Both the position numbers and the translations under genes were made by a program. 64,000 nucleotides of DNA from Shinella sp. PSBB067 (lineage in GTDB: Bacteria > Pseudomonadota > Alphaproteobacteria > Rhizobiales > Rhizobiaceae): contig NZ_CP069303.1 in NCBI RefSeq assembly GCF_016839145.1, positions 3,897,001 to 3,961,000 of the forward strand, written 5' to 3'. This document shows positions 1 through 8,428 of this stretch, piece by piece. Under the pieces are notes generated by a model, which saw only the letters and a list, made by a program, of their open reading frames with translations, did not search any database and had not been told where the DNA came from. The number at the start of each line of letters is the position of its first letter. Positions within the stretch are counted from its first letter, which is position 1.

Positions 1-90
1 GAGCACGACTACACCAGGATGTTGCTCGGTGCGGAACTGCCCATCGAGGAATTCGTACCCGAACACAAGCAGCAGGGGAGACAAGCGTGA
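1..90 (+). CDS. 3' end of an unidentified gene (partial)
   Basis: An open frame enters from the left edge and stops at TGA 88-90, giving 29 codons whose product ends EFVPEHKQQGRQA. That is too little to assign a family. The stop overlaps the GTG start of the next gene as GTGA, so the two are probably translationally coupled and belong to one operon that begins outside the window. Confidence 0.6.
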   Translation, partial: EHDYTRMLLGAELPIEEFVPEHKQQGRQA

Positions 91-1004
91 GCGACTATGT
101 CCTTGTAACGGGCGGCATCGGGCTGATCGGCAACGCCGTGCGCCGGCGCCTCGAGGATCGCGGCGACAAGGTCGTCGCGATCGACCGGGTGGCCGCGACG
201 ATCGACGGCCGCGAGGTGATCGAGTGCGACGTCACGGACGCGCACGGCCTGCACGCCATCGCGCGCCGCTATCCGATCCGCGCCATCGTCCATTGCGGCG
301 CCTTTTCCGGGCCGATGGTCTCGCCCGACCATCCGATGCAGATGATCCGCGTCAATATCGGCGGCACCGCCAATGTCGGGGAGCTTGCCCGCATCCTCGG
401 CGGCATCAGGCTCGTCTTCGCCTCCACCGCGACGGCCTATGGCGTGACGCCCGGCGGCCCGGTTCGCGAGGACGTCGCCATGGAGCCGGACTCCATGTAT
501 GGCGCCTCCAAGGCGGCGAGCGAGCAGATCCTCAATGCCTACAAGCGGCAGTTCGGCGTCGATACCGTTAGCCTGCGCCTCACCTGGGTCTATGGTCCGC
601 GCCGCACCACGGCCTGCCTGATCCGGCAGATGCTGACCGACGCGCTCGCCGGCCGCACGACCCGCATTCCCTACGGGCGCGACTTCCCGCGCCAGTATAT
701 CCATCTCGATGACGCGGCCGACTCGATGGTGGCGGCGCTCGATCGCCCGAACCTGCCCCAGCAGGCCTACAATATCTCCGGCGGGAACTGGCTGACGCTG
801 TCGGAGGTCGCCGAGACCGTGATGCGGGCGGTTCCGGGCGCGAAGGTCGAGGTCGCCGCCGGCGACGATCCCGGCGACATCCGCCAGGAGCGCTTCGACA
901 TCTCGGCGGCCGCGCGAGACCTCGGATACACGCCGAAAATCTCGCTTGAGGACGGCGTGAAGTCCTATCTTTCCTGGCTGAAGGCGAAGGGAACTGCGGC
1001 ATGA
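87..1004 (+). CDS. NAD-dependent epimerase/dehydratase (extended SDR)
   Basis: This is a 305-residue extended short-chain dehydrogenase/reductase. The N-terminal Rossmann motif TGGIGLIG (residues 8-15) binds NAD(P). The catalytic set is visible as S113/T114 in FASTATAYG and Y138-x3-K142 in MYGASK. The fold is typical of nucleotide-sugar epimerases and uronate or aldehyde-acid dehydrogenases, but the substrate cannot be read from sequence. It starts with GTG inside the upstream stop and overlaps the next SDR by 4 nt (ATGA), so it sits in a tightly coupled operon. The hydantoinase pair downstream suggests a catabolic role, though the hairpins at 1770-1845 may separate the two units. Family call firm, substrate unknown. 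Confidence 0.85.
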   Translation: MSDYVLVTGGIGLIGNAVRRRLEDRGDKVVAIDRVAATIDGREVIECDVTDAHGLHAIARRYPIRAIVHCGAFSGPMVSPDHPMQMIRVNIGGTANVGELARILGGIRLVFASTATAYGVTPGGPVREDVAMEPDSMYGASKAASEQILNAYKRQFGVDTVSLRLTWVYGPRRTTACLIRQMLTDALAGRTTRIPYGRDFPRQYIHLDDAADSMVAALDRPNLPQQAYNISGGNWLTLSEVAETVMRAVPGAKVEVAAGDDPGDIRQERFDISAAARDLGYTPKISLEDGVKSYLSWLKAKGTAA

Positions 1005-1771
1005 GCGAAACGAACCCCCTCTCGCTGTCCGGCCGCCGGGCCGTGATCACCGGCGGCAGCCGGGGCATCGGCGGCGCGATCGCCACGCTGTTCGCGCAGG
1101 CCGGCGCAAAGGTCGCCATATGCCATCTCGGCGACGCGGCGGGCGCCGAGCACCTTTCCGAAAGCTTCGCGGCCATGGGCGGCGAGCTTCTCGTGCGCGA
1201 GTGCGACGTGGCCGACGAGGCGTCGGTCGAGGCCTTCGCCCGCTGGACCGGCGAAACGCTCGGCCCGGCCGACATTCTCGTCAACTGCGCCGGCATCGGC
1301 GGTGCCGACAAGCCGTTCCAGTCCGTTTCCGTCGCCGACTGGGACAGGATGCTGGGCGTCAACCTGCGCGGCGTCTTCCTCGTCACCCGGCAGTATTTCC
1401 CGGGCATGGTCGAGCGGGGTTACGGGCGGATCGTCAACATCGCCTCCCAGCTCGCCTACAAGGGCGCCCCGGGCCTTGCGCCCTATGTCGCCGCCAAGGC
1501 GGGCGTGGTGGGTTTGACGCGGGCGCTCTCCTATGAAGGGGCGGCGCACAACGTGATGGTGAACGGGATCGCGCCCGGCCCGGTGGAGACGCCGCTTCTG
1601 GCGGGGCATTCCGATGCATGGCTCGCGATGAAGAAGGGGCAGCTTCCGGTCGGCCGGTTCGGCCAGCCCGACGAGATCGCCCCCACCGCGCTGCTGCTCG
1701 CCTCGGAGAAGGGCGGTGCCTTCTACAGCGGGCAGACGCTTTCGCCGAACGGCGGAGACGTGATGATCTGA
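1001..1771 (+). CDS. SDR family oxidoreductase
   Basis: This is a classical 256-residue short-chain dehydrogenase. It has the cofactor motif TGGSRGIG (17-24), NCAG (95-98), catalytic S149 and Y162-x3-K166 (YVAAK), and the PG motif after strand 6 (IAPGPVETP). Its closest look is to 3-oxoacyl-ACP reductase/glucose-dehydrogenase-like enzymes, but such names rarely predict substrate in this family. The start ATG overlaps the epimerase stop (ATGA). The product of one enzyme may be the substrate of the other. The stop codon lies inside a hairpin, which probably closes this transcription unit. Confidence 0.85.
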   Translation: MSETNPLSLSGRRAVITGGSRGIGGAIATLFAQAGAKVAICHLGDAAGAEHLSESFAAMGGELLVRECDVADEASVEAFARWTGETLGPADILVNCAGIGGADKPFQSVSVADWDRMLGVNLRGVFLVTRQYFPGMVERGYGRIVNIASQLAYKGAPGLAPYVAAKAGVVGLTRALSYEGAAHNVMVNGIAPGPVETPLLAGHSDAWLAMKKGQLPVGRFGQPDEIAPTALLLASEKGGAFYSGQTLSPNGGDVMI

Positions 1772-1845
1772 GCGGGCGAAGGCCCGCTCCTGCAAGCAAC
1801 CGTTCGAGCATGCGCCGGGCGGCGCCCTCTCCCATGGGGCGCCGC
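1770..1845 (+). terminator. Two consecutive GC hairpins after the SDR gene
   Basis: The first hairpin (1770-1789) has a perfect 8-bp stem GAGCGGGC/GCCCGCTC with loop GAAG and overlaps the SDR stop. The second (1819-1845) has a perfect 9-bp stem GCGGCGCCC/GGGCGCCGC with a 9-nt loop. Neither is followed by a U-tract, so this is not a classical intrinsic terminator. It may be a weak terminator or 3'-end stabiliser between the SDR pair and the hydantoinase. Confidence 0.45.
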
Positions 1846-1899
1846 AGGGAAGGGGCTGCCCGGATTTCCAGCATCGATGAATTTCATGGAGGAATCCCA

Positions 1900-3336
1900 A
1901 TGAGCGAATACGACTTGGTCATCCGCGGAGGAACCGTGGTGACGGCCGCGGACACGGTCGTCGCCGATGTCGCCGTCAAGGCCGGGCGGATCGTCGCCGT
2001 CGGCAGCAGGCTGACCGACGCGCCCGAGGTCATCGACGCCGGTGGCCTGCTCGTCATGCCGGGCGGCATCGACAGCCACGTGCATCTCGCGCAGCCGGCA
2101 TTCGGCGGTCCCGCCATGGCCGACGGCTTCGAGACGGGAACGCGCTCCGCGATTGCCGGCGGCAACACCACGGTCATCCCCTTCGCCTTGCAGCCGCGCG
2201 GCACATCGCTGCGGGAAAGCGTCAAGGAATATCACAAGGAGGCCGACGGGCAGAGCTACTGCGACTACGGTTTCCACCTCATCGTCTCGGATCCGACGCC
2301 GACCGTCCTTGGCCAGGAGCTCCCCTCGCTGGTGGCGGAGGGATACACCTCGTTCAAGGTCTTCATGACCTATGAGGACCTGGTCCTGAACGACCGCCAG
2401 ATCCTCGACGTCTTCGATTGCGCCCGCGATTGCCGCGCGCTGGTCATGGTCCATTGCGAGGGATACGACGCGATCCGCTTCATGACGGAGAAGCTCGAGC
2501 GGGCCGGAAAGACGGCGCCCTACTACCATGCCGTTTCGCGCCCGCAGTCCGTCGAGCGCGAGGCGACCCACCGGGCGATCAGCCATGCCGAGCTGACGGA
2601 TGTACCGATCATGATCGTCCATGTCTCGGGCCGCGAACCGATGGAGCAGTTGCGCTGGGCCCAGCAGAAGGGCCTCAAGGTCTACGGCGAGACCTGCCCG
2701 CAATATATCGCGCTGACGGCGGACGATCTCAAGGGACTGAACATGGACGAGGTCGGCGGAAAATATGTCTGCTCGCCGCCGCCGCGCGACCATGCGAGCT
2801 GGGAGGCCATCTGGGAGGGCATCCGCACGGGCGTCTTCCAGACCTTCTCGTCCGACCATTGCCCGTTCTTCTACGAGGGGACCCTCGGCAAGCTCAATCC
2901 CAAGGCGCGCACCTCGTTCAAATGGGTGCCCAACGGTATCCCCGGGGTCGAGACGCGGCTGCAGATCCTCTTTTCAAAGGGCGTGGCCGAAGGCCGGATC
3001 ACCCTCAACGAGTTCGTGGCCCTGACATCCACCAACCACGCGAAGATGTACGGCCTCTATCCGAAGAAGGGCTCGATCGCGCCGGGCTTCGATGCGGACA
3101 TCGTGCTCTGGGACCCGAACCGCAAGGAAACCATCCGCCAGGAACTGATGCATCACGGCGCCGACTACACACCCTATGAAGGCATGCAGGTCACCGGCTG
3201 GCCCGTCATGACGCTGCTGCGCGGCCGGAAGGTCTGCGAAGAGGGGCGAATCCTCGGCGCTCCCGGCGACGGCCGGTTCCTGCCGCGGGAAATCTCGCCC
3301 TACGCCGCCGGTGGCGAAATACGGGCGGCGGGCTGA
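1900..3336 (+). CDS. hydA: Dihydropyrimidinase/hydantoinase (cyclic amidohydrolase)
   Basis: This 478-residue metal-dependent amidohydrolase of the D-hydantoinase/dihydropyrimidinase family opens the cyclic amide of dihydropyrimidines or 5-substituted hydantoins to N-carbamoyl acids. Visible marks are the HxH motif DSHVHL (H60, H62), the lysine that is carboxylated to bridge the metals (K153 in SFKVFMTY), the later metal His in HVSG, and SDHCPF with the catalytic Asp. Length is normal for the family. ATG 1900 was chosen because GGAGGAA (1888-1894) precedes it; an in-frame upstream extension has no ribosome site. The carbamoyl hydrolase follows 16 nt later, giving the usual two-step ureide breakdown. 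The dihydropyrimidine dehydrogenase genes (preT/preA) are not in the window. Confidence 0.9.
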   Translation: MSEYDLVIRGGTVVTAADTVVADVAVKAGRIVAVGSRLTDAPEVIDAGGLLVMPGGIDSHVHLAQPAFGGPAMADGFETGTRSAIAGGNTTVIPFALQPRGTSLRESVKEYHKEADGQSYCDYGFHLIVSDPTPTVLGQELPSLVAEGYTSFKVFMTYEDLVLNDRQILDVFDCARDCRALVMVHCEGYDAIRFMTEKLERAGKTAPYYHAVSRPQSVEREATHRAISHAELTDVPIMIVHVSGREPMEQLRWAQQKGLKVYGETCPQYIALTADDLKGLNMDEVGGKYVCSPPPRDHASWEAIWEGIRTGVFQTFSSDHCPFFYEGTLGKLNPKARTSFKWVPNGIPGVETRLQILFSKGVAEGRITLNEFVALTSTNHAKMYGLYPKKGSIAPGFDADIVLWDPNRKETIRQELMHHGADYTPYEGMQVTGWPVMTLLRGRKVCEEGRILGAPGDGRFLPREISPYAAGGEIRAAG

Positions 3337-3352
3337 TCGGAAGGAGCACGCG

Positions 3353-4603
3353 ATGGACAGCCTATCGGAGCTGGCAGCCGGAGCGGACCGGCTGATCGAT
3401 CCGCAACGGCTCTGGTCGACGATCATGGAGATCGCCCGGATCGGGGCGATACCGGGCGGGGGATCGTGCAGGCTGTCCCTCAGCGACGAGGACAGGCAGG
3501 CGCGGGATCTTTTCGCGTCCTGGTGCCGGGAAGCGGGCTGCGACGTGCGGGTGGACCCTTATGGAAACATGTTCGCGGTGCGGGCAGGAAAAGGCGCCGG
3601 GCAGCCGTCCATCCTCATCGGCAGCCACCTCGACACGCAGCCGCATGGCGGCCGGTTCGACGGCGTTCTCGGCGTCCTTGCCGGCCTGGAGATCGTCCGG
3701 ACGCTGAACGACCGCGGGATCGTGACGGAGCGGCCCGTCGTCGTCGTCAACTGGACCAACGAGGAGGGCGTTCGCTTCAAGCCCGGCCTGACCGGCTCGG
3801 CGGGATTTGCCGGCTATCTGGACCCGGCAGCGGTGACGGGCAGCGACGGCGAGGATTTCTTCGCGGAACTCCGGCGCACGGGCTATGCCGGCACCGCCCG
3901 GGAAGGCTTCGATGTCCTTGCCTATTACGAGCTCCACATCGAGCAGGGACCCGTTCTCGAACGCGCCGATGCCGCTGTCGGTGTGGTCGAAGGGATCCAG
4001 GGCGTGCGTTGGTACAAGGTTTCGCTGGCCGGCCGGGATGCCCATGCGGGAACCACGCCGATGGACAGCCGGAAGGACAGTTTCATGGCGGCAGCGGCGA
4101 TTGCGCTCGACCTGCGCGCCACGGCGCTGAAGCACGATCCCGATCTGCGATTCACGGTCGGTAAGGTCACGGTCGAGCCGAACTCGGTCAACACCGTTCC
4201 CGGGCATGCCGAGCTGCTCATCGACCTGCGTCACGGGGACGACCGCGTTCTCGACCGTTTCGAGGACATCATCGCTGCGGCCGTGAAGCGCGGTGCCGCG
4301 CGGGAGGGGGTGGATTGCGCCTTCACGCGAACGATGACGGTGCCGCCCGTCACGTTCGATCCTGCCATGCAGGAACGCCTTGTGGAGGCGGCCCTTCAGG
4401 TCGGGGTCGTGCCGGAAAGGCTTCCGAGCGGGGCGATGCATGACGCCAGCAACATGGCGCGGATCGCGCCCACGGCGATGGTGTTCGTCCAGTCGCGGGA
4501 CGGGATCAGCCACAATCCCGCGGAATGGTCCTCACCTGCCCATGTGGCAACCGCCTGCGAGGTGCTGGCGCGGGCTGTGCTTTCCCACGCATGCGAAAGC
4601 TGA
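3353..4603 (+). CDS. Zn-dependent N-carbamoyl-amino-acid amidohydrolase (HyuC/beta-ureidopropionase type)
   Basis: This 416-residue M20-family amidase hydrolyses N-carbamoyl amino acids (or beta-ureidopropionate) to the amino acid, CO2 and ammonia. It has the metal-site motifs GSHLDTQPHGGRFDG, NWTNEEGVRF (catalytic Glu-Glu) and ELHIEQGP, plus the C-terminal AMHDASNM and GISHNPAEWS. QPHGGRFDG fits carbamoylase/beta-ureidopropionase better than allantoate amidohydrolase AllC, though the families overlap. ATG 3353 follows AAGGAG (3341-3346); the longer in-frame start at 3311 lies inside the preceding gene. It forms an operon with the hydantoinase and converges on ppk2. Confidence 0.88.
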   Translation: MDSLSELAAGADRLIDPQRLWSTIMEIARIGAIPGGGSCRLSLSDEDRQARDLFASWCREAGCDVRVDPYGNMFAVRAGKGAGQPSILIGSHLDTQPHGGRFDGVLGVLAGLEIVRTLNDRGIVTERPVVVVNWTNEEGVRFKPGLTGSAGFAGYLDPAAVTGSDGEDFFAELRRTGYAGTAREGFDVLAYYELHIEQGPVLERADAAVGVVEGIQGVRWYKVSLAGRDAHAGTTPMDSRKDSFMAAAAIALDLRATALKHDPDLRFTVGKVTVEPNSVNTVPGHAELLIDLRHGDDRVLDRFEDIIAAAVKRGAAREGVDCAFTRTMTVPPVTFDPAMQERLVEAALQVGVVPERLPSGAMHDASNMARIAPTAMVFVQSRDGISHNPAEWSSPAHVATACEVLARAVLSHACES

Positions 4604-4653
4604 CAGGACCTGCCGAGAGGCGGGCTGGCGATCCTTTCGACCGCACCAGGGTG

Positions 4654-5754
4654 TCACCGAAGCTGGTCGGAATTGCTCCAGCCTTCGCGCGAGCTGTATT
4701 CTCCCCGCTCGTGGATGACATTCGCCCGGCCGACGAGGAGGTCGTCCACCCTGCCGATATTGTCGGCGCTCTTGCCGGTATAGGGCATGGCGTGCAGCAC
4801 GTAGCGCATGGCGTTCAGGCGCGCCCGCTTCTTGTCGTCCGACTTGATGACCGTCCAGGGCGTATCGGCGGTGTCGGTGTGGAAGAACATCGCCTCCTTG
4901 GCCTGGGTGTAGTCGTCCCATTTGTCGAGGGAGGCAAGGTCGACGGGTGAAAGCTTCCATTGCTTCAGCGGATGAACCTTGCGCTCCTTGAAGCGGCGGT
5001 TCTGTTCGTCGCGGCTGACGGAGAACCAGAACTTGATCAGATGGATTCCGCTGCGCGTCAGGTTGCGCTCGAAATTCGGCACCTGGCCGAGAAATTCCCG
5101 ATATTCCGCGTCGCTGCAGAAACCCATGACGCGCTCGACGCCTGCCCGGTTGTACCAGCTCCGGTCGAACATCACGACCTCCCCGAGCGTCGGCAGATGC
5201 TGGACGTAGCGCTGGAAATACCATTGGCCGCGCTCGACGTCGTTCGGCTTTTCCAGCGCGACGACCCTCGCCCCGCGCGGGTTGAGATGCTCCATGAAGC
5301 GCTTGATCGCGCCGCCCTTGCCGGCCGCGTCGCGGCCCTCGAAGAGGATGATCACGCGCTGGCGGGCTTCCTTCACCCAGGATTGCAGCTTCAGAAGCTC
5401 CGTCTGGAGGGCGAATTTCTCGCGCTCGTAGTCGCGGCGCAGCATCTTGTATTTGTAGGGATAGCCGCCCTCGCGCCAGTCGCGCGAAAGCTCGTCGCTG
5501 GTGCGGCGCGGCTTGCCTGCCGGTTTCGGCAACCCGAGCGCTTCCCGCATGCGGCCGGCATCGTCCGGCGAGGCGCCGTCGAGGATCGCGTCGATCCCCT
5601 CGGCGATGCCGCCGTCCTGCGCGGCGATCGCCTGGACCGCGGTTATTCCGTTCTCCTGCGCCGCGACGGCCCGTTCGTCCGCAAGGCCGGTGAGCGCGGC
5701 TTGCGGAAGGGCCGCCTGCGCCGATGTTTCTTCGCGATCATGCTTTTCCGTCAT
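4654..5754 (-). CDS. ppk2: Polyphosphate kinase 2 (PPK2)
   Basis: This 366-residue P-loop kinase of the PPK2 family transfers phosphate between polyphosphate and nucleoside di- or monophosphates. Walker A is GRDAAGKGG (140-148), the Walker B/lid motif is DRSWYNR (197-203), and the characteristic EKPNDVERGQWYFQRY lies between. The first ~85 residues are an Ala/Asp-rich extension (ITAVQAIAAQDGGIAEGIDAILDG) not needed for the core fold. ATG 5754 follows GGGGGAGA on the minus strand; an upstream in-frame ATG at 5787 lacks a ribosome site. The gene is probably monocistronic, converges on the carbamoylase gene, and carries an FNR/FixK box in its promoter. Class (ADP- or GDP-forming) cannot be decided by eye. 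Confidence 0.92.
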   Translation of the reverse strand: MTEKHDREETSAQAALPQAALTGLADERAVAAQENGITAVQAIAAQDGGIAEGIDAILDGASPDDAGRMREALGLPKPAGKPRRTSDELSRDWREGGYPYKYKMLRRDYEREKFALQTELLKLQSWVKEARQRVIILFEGRDAAGKGGAIKRFMEHLNPRGARVVALEKPNDVERGQWYFQRYVQHLPTLGEVVMFDRSWYNRAGVERVMGFCSDAEYREFLGQVPNFERNLTRSGIHLIKFWFSVSRDEQNRRFKERKVHPLKQWKLSPVDLASLDKWDDYTQAKEAMFFHTDTADTPWTVIKSDDKKRARLNAMRYVLHAMPYTGKSADNIGRVDDLLVGRANVIHERGEYSSREGWSNSDQLR

Positions 5755-5776
5755 GACGTTCTCCCCCAACGATCTT

Positions 5777-5792
5777 GATCCTTGCAAGGATC
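5777..5792. promoter_or_regulatory. 16-bp perfect palindrome over the predicted ppk2 start site
   Basis: GATCCTTGCAAGGATC is a perfect 16-bp palindrome. It overlaps the presumed -10/+1 region of ppk2 and could be a repressor operator acting with the FNR box, or only an RNA hairpin at the 5' end of the message. Confidence 0.4.
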
Positions 5793-5830
5793 GTAAGCGC
5801 CTTTCCCGGGATCGCCTTGATGAGGATCAA
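5790..5830 (-). promoter_or_regulatory. FNR/FixK-type box and promoter of ppk2
   Basis: On the minus strand, TTGATCCTCATCAA (5830-5817) matches the FNR/FixK consensus TTGAT-N4-ATCAA exactly. A -10-like TACGAT (5795-5790) starts 21 nt beyond it. This puts the box centre at about -41.5 relative to a start near 5782, the geometry of a class II FNR-dependent promoter. The leader would be about 28 nt before the ppk2 ATG. The inference is induction at low oxygen. Confidence 0.7.
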
Positions 5831-5857
5831 GTCTTCCGGGGCCTTCCCTGCCGCGCC

Positions 5858-6781
5858 TCACGGTGAAAGGAAGACGACGCGGTTTCGTCCCTTGGCCTTC
5901 GCTTCATAGAGCGCGAGGTCGGCGCGCCGCACGAAGGCATCCAGGCTTTCCCCCTCGCCGGGGCCGGCGACCAGGCCGATGCTTGCCGTCATGCCGAGGG
6001 CGACGCCCGGCCCGCCGGAAAAGGTGGTCGAGGCGATGCGCATGCGCAGCCGCTCGGCCACCATCAGCGCCTCCTTTCGGCCGTTCAGCGACAGGAGCGC
6101 GACGAATTCCTCCCCGCCCCAGCGGGCGACCAGGTCCTTCGACCGGAGCGCCTCGCGCATGACCACGGCGACGTTGCGGATCGCGGCATCGCCTGCGTCA
6201 TGGCCGTGGCGGTCGTTGACCTGCTTGAAGAAGTCGATGTCCAGCATCAGCAGGAAGAAGCGGCAATCCTCGCCGGGACCCTTGCGGATCGCCCGTTCGG
6301 CCGCCTCGGAAAATCCCCGCCGGTTCTGCAGGCCGGAAAGCGGGTCCGTGTTCGCCAGCCGTTCGAGCTCCCGGTTTTCGCGGATCCAGTCCGAAAGGTC
6401 GCGGATCACGGCCATCATCATCGATCCGCTGCGCAGGATGGTGATGCCGAGGGAAATCTCGCTGCCGTCGTAGCGCTGGCCGAGGATATGCGCCTGCCGG
6501 CTCCCCATGCGGCGTGACTGTGCCTCGCCATGCGCGAAGGCGCGCACGCGGAACTGGTGGCGGGCGCGATACTCCTCGGGGACCAGGACGTCGATCGGCC
6601 GGCCGGCGAGCTCTCCGTCGGGCCAGCCGAACAGCCGCTCGGCGGCGGGATTGCAGTAGAGGATCGTCGAGCGCTCGTCGATGACGACGATACCGTCCGT
6701 GACGCTTTCGACGATCGTCCTGAAAAGGCCGGGCTGCGGCGCCGCCTCCGTGCTTTCCCGTTTCTGCAGTCCAAGCGCCAT
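5858..6781 (-). CDS. PAS-GGDEF diguanylate cyclase
   Basis: This 307-residue soluble signalling protein has a PAS domain (about 15-130: FRTIVESVTDGIVVID, YCNPAAERLFGW) followed by a GGDEF domain. The cyclase signature is intact as GGEEF (222-226), with DPLSGLQNRRGF at the domain start, so it should make c-di-GMP from two GTP. An inhibitory I-site RxxD (RSKD) lies five residues before GGEEF, predicting product inhibition. No membrane segment is seen. ATG 6781 was chosen because GAGGG, within the end of the upstream transducer gene, lies about 7 nt before it; ATG 6787 is also possible. It is probably co-transcribed with the globin-coupled transducer. The PAS ligand is unknown. Confidence 0.88.
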   Translation of the reverse strand: MALGLQKRESTEAAPQPGLFRTIVESVTDGIVVIDERSTILYCNPAAERLFGWPDGELAGRPIDVLVPEEYRARHQFRVRAFAHGEAQSRRMGSRQAHILGQRYDGSEISLGITILRSGSMMMAVIRDLSDWIRENRELERLANTDPLSGLQNRRGFSEAAERAIRKGPGEDCRFFLLMLDIDFFKQVNDRHGHDAGDAAIRNVAVVMREALRSKDLVARWGGEEFVALLSLNGRKEALMVAERLRMRIASTTFSGGPGVALGMTASIGLVAGPGEGESLDAFVRRADLALYEAKAKGRNRVVFLSP

Positions 6782-6791
6782 GGTCATGCCC

Positions 6792-8348
6792 TCATGCGCA
6801 ACGCAGCAGGGCGCCATCGCCGGGCGGCGTGAGGGTGATACGCCGCGGGACGCGCGCCGGTGCGCCTTTGTCCGTCACGAAGGCCTGGAGCATCGTGTCG
6901 ATGCGGCCGATGTCCAGCGTCAGGGCCTGGGTCGCGGCATTGGCCTCCTCCACCATGGCGGCGTTCCGCTGCGTGGTCCGGTCGAGGACGTGAAGGGAGC
7001 CGTTGATCTCGTGCAGGGCGGTGGACTGCTCGCGCGCGGCGACGACGATCGCCCCGACATGGCGCTCGATCTCCTGCACGCGGCCGGAAATGTCCGAAAG
7101 CACGACCGCGGTCTCGCCGACGAGCGCGACGCCCTTGTGCACCTGGTCGGCGGAGGCGCCGATCAGCGCCTTGATCTCCTTGGCGGAGCGCGCGGAGCGC
7201 TGCGCGAGTTCGCGCACCTCCTGCGCCACGACGGCAAAGCCCTTGCCGGCTTCCCCGGCCCGCGCCGCCTCCACGCCCGCATTCAGCGCCAGGAGGTTGG
7301 TCTGGAAGGCGATCTCGTCGATCGTGGCGATGATGTCGCCCATCTGCCGCGACGTCGCCTCGATCCCGCCCATGGCCTCGGCCGTCTTCGTCATCACCGT
7401 GCCCGACCGCTCGGCATCCGCCCGCGCCCGTCCGACCAGTTCTCCCGCCTCGCAGGCGCGCTGGCTGGTGTCGGCCACGGTGGTGGAGATCTGCTCCAGG
7501 GCCGCGGCGGCTTCTTCGAGCGTCGAGGCCTGCTGCTGCGTGCGGCGGGCAAGGTCGTCGGCCGATGTGCTCAGCTCCCGCGTGCTGGCGCTCATCTGCC
7601 CCGCGCCGGTGCTGATCTGCTCGATCGTTCCCGAGAACTGCTCGAAGGCGGCGTTGAAGTCGTCGCGCAGCGCGTGGTAGGCCTCCGGCAGGTCGCTGTC
7701 GATGCGATAGCCGAGATTGCCGGCGGCGACGGCGGCCATCGCCGCGCCGAACACCTTGTTCACCAGCCCGCGCTCCTCGGCGATGGCCTCGGCCTGCGCC
7801 GCCTGCTTGGCGCGCTCGGCCTCGTCGATATAGACGGAGATGGCAAGGTCCATGTCGAGGAAGACGGCCTTGGCGAGGCTGCCGAGCGCCCGCGCAAGGC
7901 CCTCGGAGTCGATCGCCGGCCGCGAGAACAGCCCGCCCCTGGGGGCGAACTCCCGGACCGCCGAGGCGATCAGGTGGTCGAGCACGATGGAATAGCCGCC
8001 GATATACCAGCGCGGCTCCAGTCCGAGCCGCGCATGGGTCGCGCCGATCCTTCTGACCTTGGCGGCATAGTCGTCGCTGAAATCGCCGTTCGCGATGTTC
8101 TTCCAGTGGCCGGTCTGTGCCCCCTTCGCGCGCGCCATATGCTCTTCGGAGGCGAAGATGCCGGAGACTTCGGCGGTCACGCGCACCTGCGCATAGAACC
8201 GGTCGAGGGCGACGGGAAGCTCCCTTTCGACCACCGCTTTCAACGAGCGCAGGGCCGCGCAGGTCTCGGGCGAGATCTGCATGAAGGCGAGGCGCTCTTC
8301 AAGTCCCTTTGTGTCTGCCGCGCCGGATGTGTTGGCTATGCTGTTCAT
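6792..8348 (-). CDS. Globin-coupled methyl-accepting chemotaxis transducer (HemAT-like)
   Basis: This 518-residue cytosolic aerotaxis-type receptor begins with a globin-sensor (protoglobin-like) domain (about 15-165). It contains the typical heme-site segment THARLGLEPRWYIGGY, with H105 as the expected proximal ligand. A linker then leads to the methyl-accepting signalling domain with the conserved hairpin tip (EIAFQTNLLALNAGVEAARAGEAGKGFAVVAQEV, read in two parts around 390-425). No membrane segments are visible, as in Bacillus HemAT. It should bind O2 through heme and talk to CheA/CheW. The start at 8348 (MNSIANT) follows AAGAGAAG; longer in-frame starts lack a ribosome site. The PAS-GGDEF gene is directly downstream. 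Confidence 0.9.
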   Translation of the reverse strand: MNSIANTSGAADTKGLEERLAFMQISPETCAALRSLKAVVERELPVALDRFYAQVRVTAEVSGIFASEEHMARAKGAQTGHWKNIANGDFSDDYAAKVRRIGATHARLGLEPRWYIGGYSIVLDHLIASAVREFAPRGGLFSRPAIDSEGLARALGSLAKAVFLDMDLAISVYIDEAERAKQAAQAEAIAEERGLVNKVFGAAMAAVAAGNLGYRIDSDLPEAYHALRDDFNAAFEQFSGTIEQISTGAGQMSASTRELSTSADDLARRTQQQASTLEEAAAALEQISTTVADTSQRACEAGELVGRARADAERSGTVMTKTAEAMGGIEATSRQMGDIIATIDEIAFQTNLLALNAGVEAARAGEAGKGFAVVAQEVRELAQRSARSAKEIKALIGASADQVHKGVALVGETAVVLSDISGRVQEIERHVGAIVVAAREQSTALHEINGSLHVLDRTTQRNAAMVEEANAATQALTLDIGRIDTMLQAFVTDKGAPARVPRRITLTPPGDGALLRCA

Positions 8349-8428
8349 GGGCTTCTCTTGTTTGCGGAAACGATGGATGTCTTTGAAAGGTCGGTCATCT
8401 CGGGCAAGGCCGGCGGCATGCGCCATCC

